Assembly: GCA_963920765.1 (NCBI GenBank)
Contig: OY987250.1
Coordinates: forward strand, 10,222,409-10,286,408
Length of the DNA: 64,000 nt
DNA from: Ulota crispa
Lineage: Eukaryota > Streptophyta > Bryopsida > Orthotrichales > Orthotrichaceae
Direction of reading: 5' to 3'
In this document: one piece after another, positions 46,176-58,335 of the stretch
How positions within the stretch are numbered: position 1 is the stretch's first letter
How the letters are laid out: every line of letters begins with the position of its first letter
Translations under genes and position numbers: made by a program
The notes under the pieces: model-generated
The model's input: only the letters and a program-made list of their open reading frames with translations
What the model was told of the DNA's origin: nothing
Databases searched by the model: none

Positions 46176-48477
46176 TTAACTCCTAAATGTCCAAGTGTCC
46201 ATTCAACAAACACTTCAGAACTTGACTTGGGTTGTATGAACTCAAATTTTAATGGATGTTCTCAAAATTTTAACAAATAGTGGGCTTTTTTATCCTTTTA
46301 CTTAACCCCTAATGACCCAAGCTCTTTTTTGTGAAAGTCACTAAAAACGGCCACTTTTGGGAAATTTGGAGGAACAAGTAGAAAAGTAGGAAAAATAGTT
46401 TTTTTTGGAAACCCAACTATAGAATCTTGTCCTAGTCTATGGGAGGTACTTGTGGGAAAAAATCAGCTCATTCTAGATGTAAAAGAGGGAAATATTGACA
46501 TCTGAAGTGCACAAAATTTGTTTTTTTCCATGATACCCAAAAATTTTAGAAGCCTTTGACCTCTCCTATACCAAAAAATTGCTCTATGCAAAGTTGAGGT
46601 TTATTTTTTCCATGTAGAAGACCAAGTTAGGTAAGTGTAAGAGAATTTTCAAATGAATTGGAGGTGTGAATCATACTTTGTAAAATCTTGCAATGCCATA
46701 AGGCCATGAAATTTGCATATACTAGGCAAAATTGGAGGATTTATGTAAAATTCAAAAACCCAAATTACTTTGATCCAAATTGTGAAAACCAAGGAGTCTT
46801 AGTCTACTACAACTTGAGATGAAAAAAAGTAAAAAGGCAAATACACAAAAAGCTCAAAAAAGAAAAGCATCAAATTTTATAAGTAGCAAAAGGAATGGAG
46901 GTTTGGGAGTCCCATACCTACTTACAAACTAAAACTTCTCATAACTTTCATCTCATCAATTAGAATTGAATGGTTCAAAGCTTCTCACATATATGTAAGT
47001 CTAAAAGCTAAATAACCAATTTTAGATTTTTATTTAAACTAAATAAAGATTTAAAATAAGTTTTTGGGCTACCTGCCCGCCCTTGTTTTTTAGAAATTCA
47101 TGCATTACTTCTTCAATAAATGTCCAAATGAAGAAAAAATTAGATGCCCACATAGATCTTTGCCCCATCTTCTATAAAGTTTCAAATTATCATACAAAGT
47201 AGTTTACTTGTGAGTACATGCCCAAAATCCCAAATTGGGCCTTGAGGGGTTTAAAAAGAACTCAATTTCAATGGCTCTATTTTCAAATATCACACCCATA
47301 AGTTTTTGGGCAACTTGAGTAGCATGATTTGGCCTAGGCAAATTGGGCAAATAGAGATTAGGTGGGCAAAAAACAAGGAAGGTTGGGCAAGAGTTGCTTT
47401 ACATGAGTCCTAGCTCACAAAGATCTCCAATTGGCTAGGATGCAATGAAGAACCAAGTAGAGGATATTGTAATTCTTCAACCTTATTTGTAGGAGGCTTC
47501 ATGTGGTTTGCATAGACCATGCTAAAAGGCCATATATCTATTGTTGAAACTACAATGAGAAATATATATGTGCACTTAGGAGTTTGTTTGAAAAATATCA
47601 CAATGCTCTTGCATGTAGAGAGAAATGACATGTAAGTCTCCAAAGTCATATTGCTCTTGTTTCATGATAATAAGAAAGTAGAAGGACCATGTTTGTTTTT
47701 CTACTACAAGTCACATGATTGTCCATGCCTCAATTTCTTTTTATTATTATGAAGTCATATTTTCTACTCAAAAGCTCAAGGGGCACACTCATAGAATATA
47801 ATTTTTTGATTCACTAAAGATGTGTATATTAGATGCATAAGCAATTTTTGAGTGGTGACGTGCATTCTCTTAATAGAAGTCATGAAGACAATGGACATTA
47901 GGGAAGGAGATATACTTTGAATTTCATGCATTAGTTTTTTTCTTGCTATGAAAACTTTAGAATTGATAGAAGGTAGTTGAATAGATCTTTTTGTGTTTTG
48001 GATTTGCAAAAAAATAAAAATAAATTCCATGCTCAATAAATGATTCTAAACTTCCTAATGTATTGCCAAATATGTAGATCTCCTTATATTGCAAGGCAAT
48101 TAAGTGTAATTTAAACTCAAGGATTTAATTGAAAATTTTCACAAGTATACCAAACAAGATATAGGTGTCAATGTAAGAAAATCTTTAACACATGCCAACC
48201 CAAAATTTACTCCAAAGAGGCCCAAAATTTGCTGACTGTGCTAGGGCAAGGATTAAAAAAAACCTTTTTTTATAGCTTTGAATATTATATTGTATTTCAA
48301 CTTGTGCAATGAAATGGACTAGAATTCTTTGCACATATTTCATATATATGGTGCTACAGTTTTGTACGGTTAGAATTTCAAAAACAAGTTTCAATTTTCA
48401 CTTAACATCAACATACCAAAAATAATTAGTTCTTGACATTTTTTTGTGGAAACATCCCTTGAGCCTTTAATGGTTAA
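46176..48477. mobile_element. Outer TTAA element with a nested TTAA element
   Basis: Left TTAACTCCTAAATGTCCAAG, right GAGCCTTTAATGGTTAA. Start and later parts follow the 6132-7091 family (CAACTTGAGTAG / TTGGGCAA motifs after the nest, GTACGGTTAGAATTTCAAAA near the right end). About 1.35 kb remains when the nested 46302-47254 copy is set aside. The minus frames 47410-47649, 47776-48036 and 48185-48394 lie in it and have no recognised domain. Confidence 0.65.
46302..47254. mobile_element. Inner TTAA element
   Basis: TTAA at both edges. Left TTAACCCCTAATGACCC, right GGGCCTTGAGGGGTTTAA. It aligns with the outer parts of 27078-29102 and keeps the empty TA site (46632-46633) for the insertion seen there. 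Confidence 0.75.
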
Positions 48478-48998
48478 AAATTAAATTTCCTTATCCTACA
48501 AATTTTCCTCGTAACTTATTGCTTTTCCACTTGGAGGCGCATGCAACTCTCTAGATACTAAGAATTTACATGGTTGGCATCTTGGATGCAGCTAATTCAT
48601 TTTTCCACACTAATTTTGTTGTTGTCAAATCTTTATGTTGTTAAAATTTATTTATTACAACAGCTTTTTTTTTGATAAAAATCCTTATTATAATAAGTAT
48701 TTATATAATGTAAAATGTCAAAAAATTAGTGTAGGGCAACCTAAGTGCACTATTTAATGTGGGATGTAAGTTAGAACGTGGGACACTGTGCCCTAATAAT
48801 GGAACAGAAGCTGCTGCAATCCAGAAGGTTCCAGTACTTGGGCCATGCCTGTCAGTCTTTCACCCAAACTCATCCCCACAGTCCGGGAGGTTTTTTAAAA
48901 AACTAGCCGGTACATTTCCAACGCTTCTCTATTCCACTAAGTTAAAAAAAAAAATCGGTCATAGTTTAGACATGTATTTTTTTGGTCATACAGTAACC

Positions 48999-49036
<38 letters not shown>

Positions 49037-51230
49037 CACTTAGTCCATTTCCTAAGATTAGAAAATTAGTTCAATTGAAATCTGAATTTAGTGTATTATA
49101 TTGGCTTTCTTTCTTCTTACAAATGTTGTAAAAATATTCACCTTTTGTTTTACCATGTGCATGGCATAGAAAAATATGGAAATTATCAAGTCAACAACAA
49201 TTTAACAATTAAGTTATCCCCAAGTCCCAATCAATGCAAACTTCTTGATACTTTAAAAGGATATATTGTTGACTTGTCCTTAAATATCCTTGGCTAGATT
49301 TGAATTAGGTTAAGTTCCACCAATTTTGAACCAAAAATTCACTCTTCAAGAAATGTTTGGATTATAAATTGGAAGTCCACACATTTTTTAGAGTCTAGTT
49401 AGTACATGATTTGGGAGTCAAGACTTGGGCTTCCATGGTTAGGGTTTTATACTTGAGCGCCACGTATCCTCCAAGTATTGGTGCACCAAGTGCACTTCAT
49501 ATTCCATCAACCATCACCCATTCACCCACTCACCCACTCACCTACTCACCCACCTGGCCACCTCACCCATGTTTCTTGCTTTTTATTTTTTTTGAAGTTT
49601 AGCACCTTGTAATTACTATTGAGAGTGAAGTAAATTTTAAATTTGGCAAGATTTTGATAGAATCTACTCTTCATTTTGAGATTTGGAAAGTGAGGATGTT
49701 TTGTTCACAAGTTAAAAAAACATTTTATTTTTGTTTAGAAGGTCAGAAAGTTTCCTTATCATGGAAAGGTATATAGGTTGATATCTCACAATTTCAAAGT
49801 TCATTTGGCCCATTTCCCCATTTACAAGTGCAAGTTTGGCTAAATTTCCTGAAGATTAAATTGTAAATGAGTTGATCTCCCAAAACCATGTTTATATGAT
49901 CCTCAAAAGCAAATCATCCAATCTTCATTTTATTTTTGCAACTCTCAAAAAAATAAAAAAAGCCAGCTAAAATAGTCTGCTCTAAAATCACTCACTCATT
50001 TTGAACTGCTTTGATAGCATGTAGTGAAATGGTGCATTGGTGGTTCTTAAATTGGCCTCTTACAAGTCATTGAATGCATGGAAGAAAAGGTGTTTTTAAT
50101 GACAAGAGCCAATCATTCTCCTTGCTTCCCCAAATCTCTTCACAACTTGCAAGTGAACGGTTTTTGAAAGGTCTAAGGTCATTAATAGGTACCTATGACA
50201 CATGCATTTTGAAAATTCATAAGTAAATAAAAAATACTTCTAAAATTATGAAACAATTTATGTTACATTCTGCATCTATTTTTCTTTATCTGAAAAATGA
50301 ACTAAAAATCCTCCCATCCACACAAAACCATGAAAAAGAGGGATGAGTCCTTACATGGGGCGGTTTTCAAGTGTACTACCTTAGCTTGTAACTAAAAGTC
50401 GGTTCTCCCCAGCCAGGAGTCCTGGCTTGCCTGCACAGCAGCGAGTCTCCCAAGGTGTAATCATTTTACAGCTTCTTCTGACATCTCCTTCCAATTCATG
50501 ATTACGGTACAGTACTGTCTAACAGCCAATCTGAACATATACATGTAAAATGAGGATCCCAAAAAGTCAGTCTTGATGTGGTATGAGTTACAATACGGAG
50601 ATATCCTGAAAAATCTTGTCGCTTAACGTTGACATCGTCATTAAGTCTGTAACTCTTCCTACACAGACAAATACTTTGTGCTGTTCAAGGGAGCACTCAA
50701 CTTAACTTACAGTGAGATTACCAGTTTATCACATGCCTGCTGATGAGTTGAGAAGCTGCTAGACTCCCCCCTGAGCCAAAAAAAAAGCCTCCAAATCTCC
50801 AGTTTGCATTACATTTTGAAGGCTCACTAGCATCAGACAATCTGACCGCCTCGAGGCTAGCCATTTATCTGTAGTTTATCCGTTCAACAAGGTAAACCTT
50901 AAAGTTGGAAGTAAAAACACTCAGTCCCATTTATCTGCAGATAAGGACTTGCCATCATAATAACCTATATGAATCCAGTTCCACACAAGCAGTCTATTGT
51001 GCGATTGCACTCTGCATTAGCAGACCAACACTTTCTGCAAACGCATCCACTGCAATCCACCCATGAGCATAATTCAAAGAAACCCCAAAAATTTCTCAAC
51101 AGCATTGCAAATCAGTAGCTGAGTGCCCAGCAGCAATTTATAGCAGCAGTTCTGAAGATTAAGACTAGGTCATCCATTTCTGAAATTCCCTTAGCAAATG
51201 GCAGAGTAGTAGCAGTCGACTTGGATCCAG
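48478..51230. other. Interval with no recognised gene
   Basis: Contains a run of 33 T (49004-49036) and a short CACCCACT-type tandem (about 49505-49570). From about 50390 on the DNA is less AT-rich and may be transcribed from the minus strand, but no frame is convincing. Confidence 0.3.
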
Positions 51231-51239
51231 TAAATAATA

Positions 51240-51551
51240 GGGAAAATTTCATGGATACCCCTGAAGTTTGCCATATTTTCATAGATACCCCTGCTTTTTC
51301 AGAAATTTCACAAATACCCTTGGACCATAATTTTCAGGCGCTTGTTTTGTTGTTTATGTCACTTTCTTCTCCCTTTGAGTGCACATTATTTCTTTCTTGT
51401 TATACGTATACGCAAAGGAAGAAGGGAAGTGACATGCACAACAAAACAAACACTTGAAAACTTTGGTCCAAGGGTATTTGTGTAGTTTCTGAAAAAGCAG
51501 CGGTATCTATAAAAATATTGCAAACTTCAGGGGTATCCATGAAATACTCCC
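51240..51551. mobile_element. Mutator-like MITE, exact 9-bp duplication
   Basis: 312 bp. TAAATAATA at 51231-51239 and 51552-51560. Ends GGGAAAATTTCATGGATACC and the complement. Frames at 51221-51457 and 51400-51606 lie in the arms. Confidence 0.9.
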
Positions 51552-52077
51552 TAAATAATAATATTAAAAAAAAGGCATCAGCGAAGAAAAATCCCTGGCA
51601 CTGCAAGTCTTACAAAGCTGAAGAATGTAACCATTACTCGCAATCTGTGGTCCATAAAAATTACAGAGGTTGTCGCTTCTATATTTAGTAGCAAACTTCC
51701 AGAAACCTTTCTCGAAAGGAAGAATCCTCAATTATTCAAAAAACGATTAAGGAAATTGATAGGGAACGAGTGGTGGATATCATTTGTTGAAAGCAATAGC
51801 TACCGAAAATTCTTCACTCACACATTAACATTTAAATGTCACTCAAGAAAAGCTGGTTCTTCAAGCGAATCTTCAAGAGCGCAAACCTTTTCTCTCAAAC
51901 AGACACACGTGAAGGCCAACCTGAAAACTCTGGAAAAAATGAGATGGTGAATAATGCAACACTAAGCACTAACATAAGCTACTTTACAACATAGTCCTGT
52001 GCTGACACAAAGCGATATAGAGTCCAAAAAACGAAACCCCAAATTGCTACAAGTATGATTGATTTAAGGGAAAATTT

Positions 52078-52348
52078 CATGGATACCCCTGAAGTTTGCA
52101 ATATTTCAGAAAATTGCACAAATACCCTCGGATATGTTGTGCATGTCACTTTCCTTCTTCCTTTGTGCGCATGTTGCTTCTTTTTTGTTTCATTACATTC
52201 CCTTCTTCATCAACATTGATCATGAATGAAGTAAGAGCACAACAAATAAATGCCTAAAATTTAAGGTCCAAGGGTATTTGTGTAATTTCTGAAAAAGCAG
52301 GGGTATCAATGTAAATATTGAATTCAGGGATATTCATGAAATTTTCCC
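52078..52348. mobile_element. Mutator-like MITE, exact 9-bp duplication
   Basis: 271 bp. TTGATTTAA at 52069-52077 and 52349-52357. Shortest full copy of the family here; part of each subterminal arm is deleted. Confidence 0.9.
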
Positions 52349-52373
52349 TTGATTTAAAATGTGCATGCAGCTT

Positions 52374-52442
52374 GTGGAAAGCGATGCAATTGATAGGATG
52401 CTTGCAAACGCTGATCACGAACATGGACAAAGCCTTCAGGTA
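52374..52442 (+). other. Candidate 69-bp exon, unassigned
   Basis: Bounded by GCATGCAG on the left and CAG/GTATAAG on the right, open in phase 0 for LVESDAIDRMLANADHEHGQ. It could be an exon of a + strand gene, but no partner exons were identified. Confidence 0.2.
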
Positions 52443-55145
52443 TAAGGATGATAGCCATTACAAGATAGCTGGCTAACTTGAGTGCTGTACATGCATGCGC
52501 CAACGAGTTGTAAATGACAATTGCAAACAAGTTAGATTGCTTGTATAACCTTTAACAAGTCCGATTCTTAGGATGCAACAAGTAATAAAGAGAAAAGCAA
52601 TATATGCTCGGGTGCCCAACTAACAACCTTTGCTGGTTGATCTGGGCCAGAGCTAGATATGCACAACCATTAACATTTGTTTTATTGCTGTAACTTGCAT
52701 ATAAATAATACAATTTGTGTTACAACAATTCCATGTACAAATAAAATCTTAATTTGTAGTTCCAACCTGAACATACGACTGTAGCACACACTAACATAAG
52801 CTATCAATATAGAGCATACTTCAATTGCATCAACATACACTTTCCCTAAACTACATCCCGTTTATAATTGTCACTTAAATGCACAACTATCCAATACATA
52901 CAATAACTGCAAATCCTGAAATTTTATAATAGAATATTAGAAACTGTGTAAATGTTCTATCATGTACCTCAATCTTCTCCCTGCCCAATAGAAGATTAAC
53001 CTCTCCAAAACATGGGTACGCTTAAATGAATTTGACCCAAAATTCTTACACGGCAAGGTCACTCTAGTTACACAAGCCAATCCAAAACTTACTCCACACC
53101 CACTGTTAAAAGCCGCACATATTTCCTCTTGACAAGGAAAGTCCTGCTGCATTGCGGGCTGACTCTCAAGGCAACCCTTATCTGCAAAACGGACAATCAA
53201 ATTGTTCAATTAGTGGGAAAGGAAAAGCCTACACCTTCACGAGGTACCAAAAAAATCTACTTGACCATTCTTTCAGTTAATGGCTACAGTGTGCAAATAG
53301 AAAGGCCAATAGCATGGAACTGAGACCTACCAAACCAAGAGAAGCAGAATAGGAAAGCACACAATAGTGAAAGATACGTAGAAGAAAGGACTCTTTCCGA
53401 AAAGCCTCCAAGTTGAACCTTGCAAATTATAATGAAAATTGAGGTATTTTCTTATACAAACCCTTCCAATTGTAACGTAGGTAGGAATTTCTATAACAGA
53501 CATAGGGGTGGGGTTTCTACTACTGTAGTTTGTCACAATAAGAAGGAACAAATGTGTTACCCGCCAACAATAATAGACACATTAGCTAGTTCATCCTCAG
53601 CACTCGCTTCCACTGCTTCCCTTTTACTAAGATGGCAATAAAATTATTAGGAGATTTCCTTACATATCTGCTTTAGATATTCCTAGTTGTTGAATAAATA
53701 AGTAACAGAGAACAAAATCAAACTTGTTGGAGTGAATTTGCTGAAAAACAATGATGCTCTCCGCTCACACAAGCATTCTCATGAACTTGAGCAATGAGCG
53801 TACATTAGCAAGGTGTCAATTAGCTTCAATTCTCATATAAAAACTAGCACCAAAGTCGCCCATGGTGCATACCACGCTCTTAGAGTTGTGCTGATAGCGA
53901 CCAGAATAGTATTTGAATAAATTGATCCACATCCTTGTCCAAACAACATTCCAAGATAATTGTTAGCATGGGTCAAGACTTGTATTTAATTGACAGCTAA
54001 AAATAATTGGATATCTAAAACATACCAAGTTACTAACTTGCAGTTGTCTGCCGGCAAGCTTTGTCTTCAATGCAACCTGTAGTGCTGTCTTTATATTAAA
54101 ACCATAGCCACCTTAGAATTTCACATACAATATTCAGTGTCTATGTAGCTTCATGGCATTGATCAAAGAATACATAGAGTAACAATGAAAGGAGGATGAC
54201 TCACCCGCATTGGCTTTAAGCAACATGAGACACAATATTCATATGAACTGCAGCATCGCAATAGAGTGTTGCAACCCCTACATTTACAAAGGGATAAATA
54301 TCAAACCCCTTCAAAGATGACATGCTTGAAAAATGAAACGGTGACAGTCTACCTTGTCAATTTTGAATTGCTTCATGTTCATGTATATATACATCAAGAA
54401 ACACCAAATACAGGCACATCAGTACTTAATGGCAAAAACATTACTCTCCTGCTAGGCAGCACGCTGTGGCAAGATTGACAGCCATGATTTTGCAAACAAA
54501 TCCTGAACCAAATTTTGACGGTCAAATGCTAAATACATGAGATACTAATTGTTGACCATATCTACGCATTGATGATTTTAGAAGTGTTTTGCATGACAAT
54601 ATGCACACGTTTTGGGTACTATATCGACGGATATTTATAAGCAGATAATATTTTGATTAGTCAAGAATTGGAGTATGAATCAAGTTTAGGAAAAAATTGC
54701 ACGGCACTTACAATCCAGTAATAGTATCTTATCTTACCAAGGCTATCAAAGAGTAGATAACGTCCCTGGACAGTATTATTGCACTGCAACACATCATCTT
54801 TGCTTGTACTCCCTCTTTGGTCTTTGTAGTAAAGGTACAAATCAATCTTATGGAGAGTACCAAAACAACTGAACAAGTGCATCTTGACAACTATCTCAAC
54901 CAAGATACAACTATTATCTCTTACTGAGCAGCAGGTTCTTAGCTTGATAAAATCTGAAACCTCACATGACGCTACAAAAATCTTTGACAAGAAGATTCTT
55001 GAAATACCCGCACCAAGGCAAAAACACAAAAGAAATGAAAGTGACTTAGCTCACTCAAGTGGAACAAAAAAACCAAATCAACAAGATAAGTAGTAGCATA
55101 TAATTGCTTGAAGATGTCTTCATTTCTAGTAGGTTGTTGATTGTC
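52443..55145. other. Splice-site-rich interval, possible minus-strand exons
   Basis: On the minus strand three stretches have good acceptor and donor pairs: 54738-54868, 54026-54076 (51 bp, VALKTKLAGRQLQVSNL, open only in phase 0) and 53093-53181. Their phases join in one combination, but the resulting protein is not recognisable. On the + strand 54884-55093 is open for 69 codons ending at TAG. Host transcribed DNA seems likely; the model is unresolved. Confidence 0.3.
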
Positions 55146-55683
55146 TTATTTTTGCACCACATAAGGAAGATCATCTAATTCAGCTTGACTCCATAAACCA
55201 TGTCCCAGAAATTTTACTATCTCAAAATTCCTTGCAACGCTAACCTGAACAGAATCTGCAGAAGCTACAAACATACTTTTCAACTTGGGTGTGACCTTAG
55301 ATCATTCTCAGAGCTTTGAGAAGCAAATAACCAACTATAAAAGACTACAGATAACATCAAGGTTAACATTTTCTAAGAGATGTTCAAACGTGTCAATAAA
55401 TCAGCAAGCAAATGTCAAACTTTGATAGTTAAAAGCATTGTTCAATTCGAATGCATCACACTAAATTACGGACTTCCCAGCATCTGAAACTTAGACAGCG
55501 ATATACATCAAAATGGTCATCTCCTTCCACAATTCCAAATCTACCAAATCCATCAAGTCATCAAAACCCTAGAATTTGTGATACAGGACACTTACTGAGT
55601 ATAAACTGCAGAGCTAAATCCTCAAACGATCTCGATCGGGAAAAAAAAATTCTTAGAAACCGAGAATCCCGCCCGACAATCAT
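55146..55683 (-). CDS. Possible short two-exon gene or 5' exons of a longer one
   Basis: Exon 1: ATG at 55681-55683 to 55596, 29 codons plus one base, donor GTAAGT. Exon 2: from 55255 after TTCTGCAG to TAA at 55146-55148. The phases agree and the join gives 65 residues. The N-terminus (MIVGRDSRFLRIFFSRSRSF) is Arg- and Ser-rich with few acidic residues, as in mitochondrial presequences. The rest reads VARNFEIVKFLGHGLWSQAE and ends DDLPYVVQK. I do not recognise the family. Exon 2 might instead use a donor near its end and continue into the minus-strand candidates at 54868 and below. Typical plant 5' leader sequence (CTAGGGTTTT) lies within the intron, so an alternative start downstream is possible. 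Confidence 0.35.
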
Positions 55684-56092
55684 GCATGAGGTCGACCGTC
55701 CAATCTCCGTAAAGACCGCTTCTCAGATTCGGCTTCTGTTCCCAATTGTCAACGTAATTGCATAAGTCCTGGAAGCGCCTTCAATAATACAAATACAGAT
55801 TAAATTCAATTCCAAGCACATCCTCTCACCAATTGTTTGCTTCCCGACACTACACTTTCCACCAACACAAACTCTTCACATAAACGTTGTTGTACTGCAC
55901 ATGCTTGAGAGCACAACTAATTGTCTAGTGATAAAAATATATATATATGATCTGTTCTACCACCAAACCGACAAGCATTGAATAATACCATGTCCATCTA
56001 GGTCCCGCCACACAATGACTGAATTAAAGAATAGGCCTAGCTCAACAGTGCGTGGAGTCCGACTTGCATTCCAGAAGCTGTGAGTAGAGCTA

Positions 56093-56321
56093 GGGGAGTC
56101 AAACCTCCTGTTTTTTCACGTAATAACTTAGAGGATTTCACCCCGTAAGATAGCATTTGCAAGTTATCATGCTTGATAACTTTATCACCCACCTCCGGAG
56201 GTGGGTGATAGAGGAGGTGGGTGATAGAGTTATCGAGCATGATAACTTGCAAATGTTATCAAGTTATGGGGGTGAAATCCTCTAAGTTATCACATGAACA
56301 AACGGTAAGTTTGACACCCCC
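56093..56321. mobile_element. Foldback MITE, TA duplication
   Basis: 229 bp, ends GGGGAGTCAAACCTCC and GTTTGACACCCCC, TA at 56091-56092 and 56322-56323. The centre has GGAGGTGGGTGATA twice, once more in inverted form, so alternative stem pairings are possible. Confidence 0.75.
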
Positions 56322-56531
56322 TAATGAAAAGGGAAAAGGAGTTATATGGGGAAAGCAATCATAGTTATCAAGTGGTTTGTGAAGTTTTGTAAGAGCATCA
56401 TCAATGTGTACACTGCGAACTAGACTCGGAAGTAACCGGTCTTGCGTAGCTCCTCGCCCCTTTAAGTATGTTACTTTCACTAGCCAGATCCTCCTAGTGT
56501 TGACGCAACTCTTGCATTAGATTCAAGCACA

Positions 56532-57250
56532 ATGGCAGAAGAATGTAAGTACTTGCAAGTTGTTGTTAGGAAATTGCAAGCTATTATAAGATATCATAAG
56601 CAACTTGTCACTCAATCAGCAAATGCAGTGCGCACTAGGAAAACGAGCTGGAGCATGGGAAAACAAGACAATATGCCACTCCAGGAGGTGGTTTTAATGG
56701 GGTCAGGTAGGGCGTTTCCATTCAAGTGGCGTTGGAGCCCTAGAAAACCCTAAACTTCTAGCTAAATTGACTCCTACCAAGCAAAATGCAGGCCTATCTC
56801 TTTCTGAGTGTACACATTGACAATGCTCTAAGGGTGATAACTTCTACGATTGCCTTGTGAGCAACCACCCATATCTCTGAGTGAATTTCAAGATAAAGTT
56901 ATTCCAAAATCAAAGGTTTTACACCCCCAATGCTCCGTTTGCATTCTGAAAACTGCAGGAAACGCTGTAATGTGCTGCAAAATGATGAAACTCTTGTGGA
57001 AGAGATCAGCCGCTGCCTAAAATCATGCGTGCTTGCACATGGTCTTCCGATAAAGTGTGTCAGGATGTGTCAGAAAACAGAATTCTCCTCGGCGTTTGGA
57101 CTTTGGAGAAAATCTGGATTCAGCGAACTCGGATCCCCCTTCACAGTAGCGGTAGTCACGGTTGGTCTGAGATTCAGATTTCCGTGAAGATTGAGAAAAG
57201 GCAAAGTGAAGTAGGAGCCAATACGATGGGAGCCAGCAACGCGAGATGAA
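56532..57250 (+). other. Possible coding region, unassigned
   Basis: A frame starts at ATG 56532 (MAEECKYLQVVVRKLQ, 73 codons), but a perfect donor (GTAAGTAC) follows 13 bases after the ATG, so the true reading may be a short first exon. Further on 56930-57187 and 57025-57249 are both open and GC-richer after an acceptor-like CTGCAG (56953-56958). No family recognised. Confidence 0.25.
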
Positions 57251-57950
57251 CCCAAAATTATGAGAAGTAAAAGTTCTCTAGCAAAAATATGGAGGACGCC
57301 ATTTCTCCACGCTTGGGAAAGGATAAATTTTTTCTCAATCTTCACAAAAAACCTCTCGCACGATTCAGGGACAGATAGCCACGTCAGTTTCCGTGAAGAT
57401 TGAGAATGATAAAAATCAAACTGTGACTACCTCTAGTGTTTAAATTGGAATTTTACGTTTGGTGCTAAGTTAGTTTGGCGATTGCCCTTTTTTTGGGTGC
57501 AAATCTAGCTTCTTTCATTTATTTTTTGGTGAAGTCCACATGTGATCCCAACTTTTTAGTGTAAAAATACATCTAAAGCAAATGATTGTGGCGCGACATG
57601 TGAAAAAAGGGAGAAAAAGCAGTCCCTTCATTGATGAATTTTGGCAAATCACACATTGTGTTTTCACTAACTCTGATGCTAATTTCAAGGACTTCAAAAA
57701 AAAAAAATAGCTTTCTAGCGGTTTATCGCCTCAAACAAAAACACTGACCCTTCACAACCTTCAACTGGCCATGGTTCAAAATCAACCGGCCATGGTTCAA
57801 ACTTGGCCGGATGTTGCCTCCCAAACACTTACGCGTCAAATTTGGCCGCCAAAAAAGCCTTTCAATAGTACCCTTGGCCTTCACCCTTTGCCTGCTCAAT
57901 TTCCTCTCACAATCAGCCATAAATTCAAGGGAAATTTTGTTCATAAACGT
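57251..57950. other. Interval with no recognised gene
   Basis: Short overlapping frames on both strands (57723-57989 minus, 57771-57953 plus) lack support. GGCCATGGTTCAAA is repeated in direct order near 57767-57800. Confidence 0.3.
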
Positions 57951-57952
57951 TA

Positions 57953-58333
57953 AGGTATGTTCACACTTGGTGTTAAGAGGGGCAATCACAATATTTGTTA
58001 ATTTGGAAAAAACAATTTCCCAAAATGGATTTTGGGATACTAAATTTTGTATTTGTAAGAGTATTTTAGTGATTTATAGTGATTTTTTCATAGTTCTTTC
58101 AAGATATTTCATTATTGATATAAGGTCTTGAAAAAATTATCATTAAAATTCACTCTAAATTATTTAAAAACTCTTAAACATGAAAAATTCAAACGTCTTA
58201 AAATCACAAGTTTTCCTCAAATTAACAAATATTATGTTTGCAATAGCAAAGGTTAATCAGATGCATTTGGTCACATTTTTAGATTGCATTCATATTGCTA
58301 ATGTCCCTCTTGACACCGAGTGTGAACATACCG
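57953..58333. mobile_element. AGGT-type element with TTTGGGAA-family interior
   Basis: 381 bp, ends AGGTATGTTCACACTTGGTG and CACCGAGTGTGAACATACCG, TA at 57951-57952 and 58334-58335. The interior (57987-58230) is the foldback family seen without such ends at 22856, 33269 and 42303. It is therefore the best candidate for the complete form. Confidence 0.75.
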
Positions 58334-58335
58334 TA

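Noticed and set aside
51555-51950. About 130-codon open stretch on the + strand (ending LKTLEKMRW) as an exon
   Set aside because: It begins at the target duplication of the MITE at 51240 and lacks a splice acceptor; a frame of this length is expected by chance in a window of this size and base composition.
55451-55765. 104-codon + strand frame
   Set aside because: It is antisense to the better supported minus-strand exon with a GTAAGT donor and to a plant-like leader sequence.
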